In this document: positions 16,203-16,482 of the stretch, piece after piece
How the letters are laid out: each line of letters starts with the position of its first letter
How positions within the stretch are numbered: the first letter of the stretch is position 1
NCBI GenBank assembly: GCA_003024985.2
Contig: PXIH01S0014646.1
DNA from: Euperipatoides rowelli
Taxonomy: Eukaryota; Onychophora; Udeonychophora; Euonychophora; Peripatopsidae
Length of the DNA stretch: 16,482 nucleotides
Strand: one strand, 5' to 3'
Translations under genes and position numbers: made by a program
Notes under the pieces: generated by a model
Seen by the model: the letters and a program-made list of their open reading frames with translations, nothing else
Told to the model about the DNA's origin: nothing
The model's database searches: none

Positions 16203-16482
16203 CTCACTAAATATTTAAAAAAAAACCACGTTGTTATTGTTTTTTAAGTTGAGCTGTAATAATAAAATATTTAATAAACTACTATAAATACAACTATTCT
16301 TACCTCTTCCATTCTTTGAGCTCTATATTCAATAGAGTTCGTCTATCTTTGTCTATGATCGAAGTCATCAACTTGTAGAGCTACTTTTGTACTACTTACT
16401 TCCATGACGACCACGGAGGCACGGATCACAGTCTTGAGTCTTTTAATAGCGCAGAAATATTAATTTTATTTCTTAAAATTAA

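Larger units (their letters stand above)
16059..16303 (-). other. Candidate 5' UTR intron of the purine gene
   Basis: On the minus strand GAAGAG|GTAAGA gives a near-consensus donor (GT at 16302-16303), and TTAATTTAG gives a possible acceptor (AG at 16059-16060), for an intron of 245 bases. A second acceptor lies at 16051-16052, and a second donor, ATGGAA|GTAAGT, lies at 16394-16400. The acceptor has a weak pyrimidine tract. Joining either donor to these acceptors leaves the main ATG unchanged and gives only short upstream frames that stop before it. This is signal-based inference. Confidence 0.35.

Overview
This is an AT-rich animal nuclear window, most likely from an arthropod. The evidence is one large multidomain purine-synthesis gene of the animal GARS-AIRS-GART type, spliceosomal splice-site signals, AATAAA poly(A) signals, and decayed retroelements and DNA transposons. 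Duplication of the AIRS module is known from flies. The zinc-finger tail of the retroelement near the left edge resembles elements common in crustaceans and other arthropods. The species cannot be fixed from the sequence.

Layout. Positions 240-870 hold the broken 3' part of a non-LTR retrotransposon, and a second retroelement tail ends near 1513. Positions 2106-2300 hold an unrecognised 64-residue terminal coding exon on the plus strand, with a good splice acceptor and two downstream AATAAA signals. From about 2.8 to 11.2 kb no complete gene is visible. That stretch holds a minus-strand retroelement tail (3979-4040), several inverted repeats (4209-4262, 4389-4456, 4955-5026, 5160-5239, 8393-8414), a hAT-like non-autonomous element with terminal repeats and a near-perfect 8-bp target duplication (6096-6635), an 11-copy 28-bp minisatellite (6809-7121), a broken coding remnant on the minus strand (8564-8886) and a field of degenerate TCCATCAT-type repeats (9895-10397).

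Positions 11297-16030 on the minus strand are one uninterrupted 1577-codon reading frame for the trifunctional purine enzyme. It reads GARS - AIRS - GART - AIRS - GART. Compared with the vertebrate order GARS-AIRS-GART, a whole AIRS-GART block has been duplicated; the fly protein, as I remember it, repeats only AIRS. The inner GART copy has lost catalytic residues. The two AIRS copies have each lost different conserved motifs and complement each other, which suggests one composite AIRS site in an internal pseudo-dimer. This is the most interesting object in the window.

Upstream of that gene are a perfect E2F-type octamer, a CTCF-like motif and splice donors that may define a 5' UTR intron. 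The orphan plus-strand gene and the purine gene are convergent and show no functional link.
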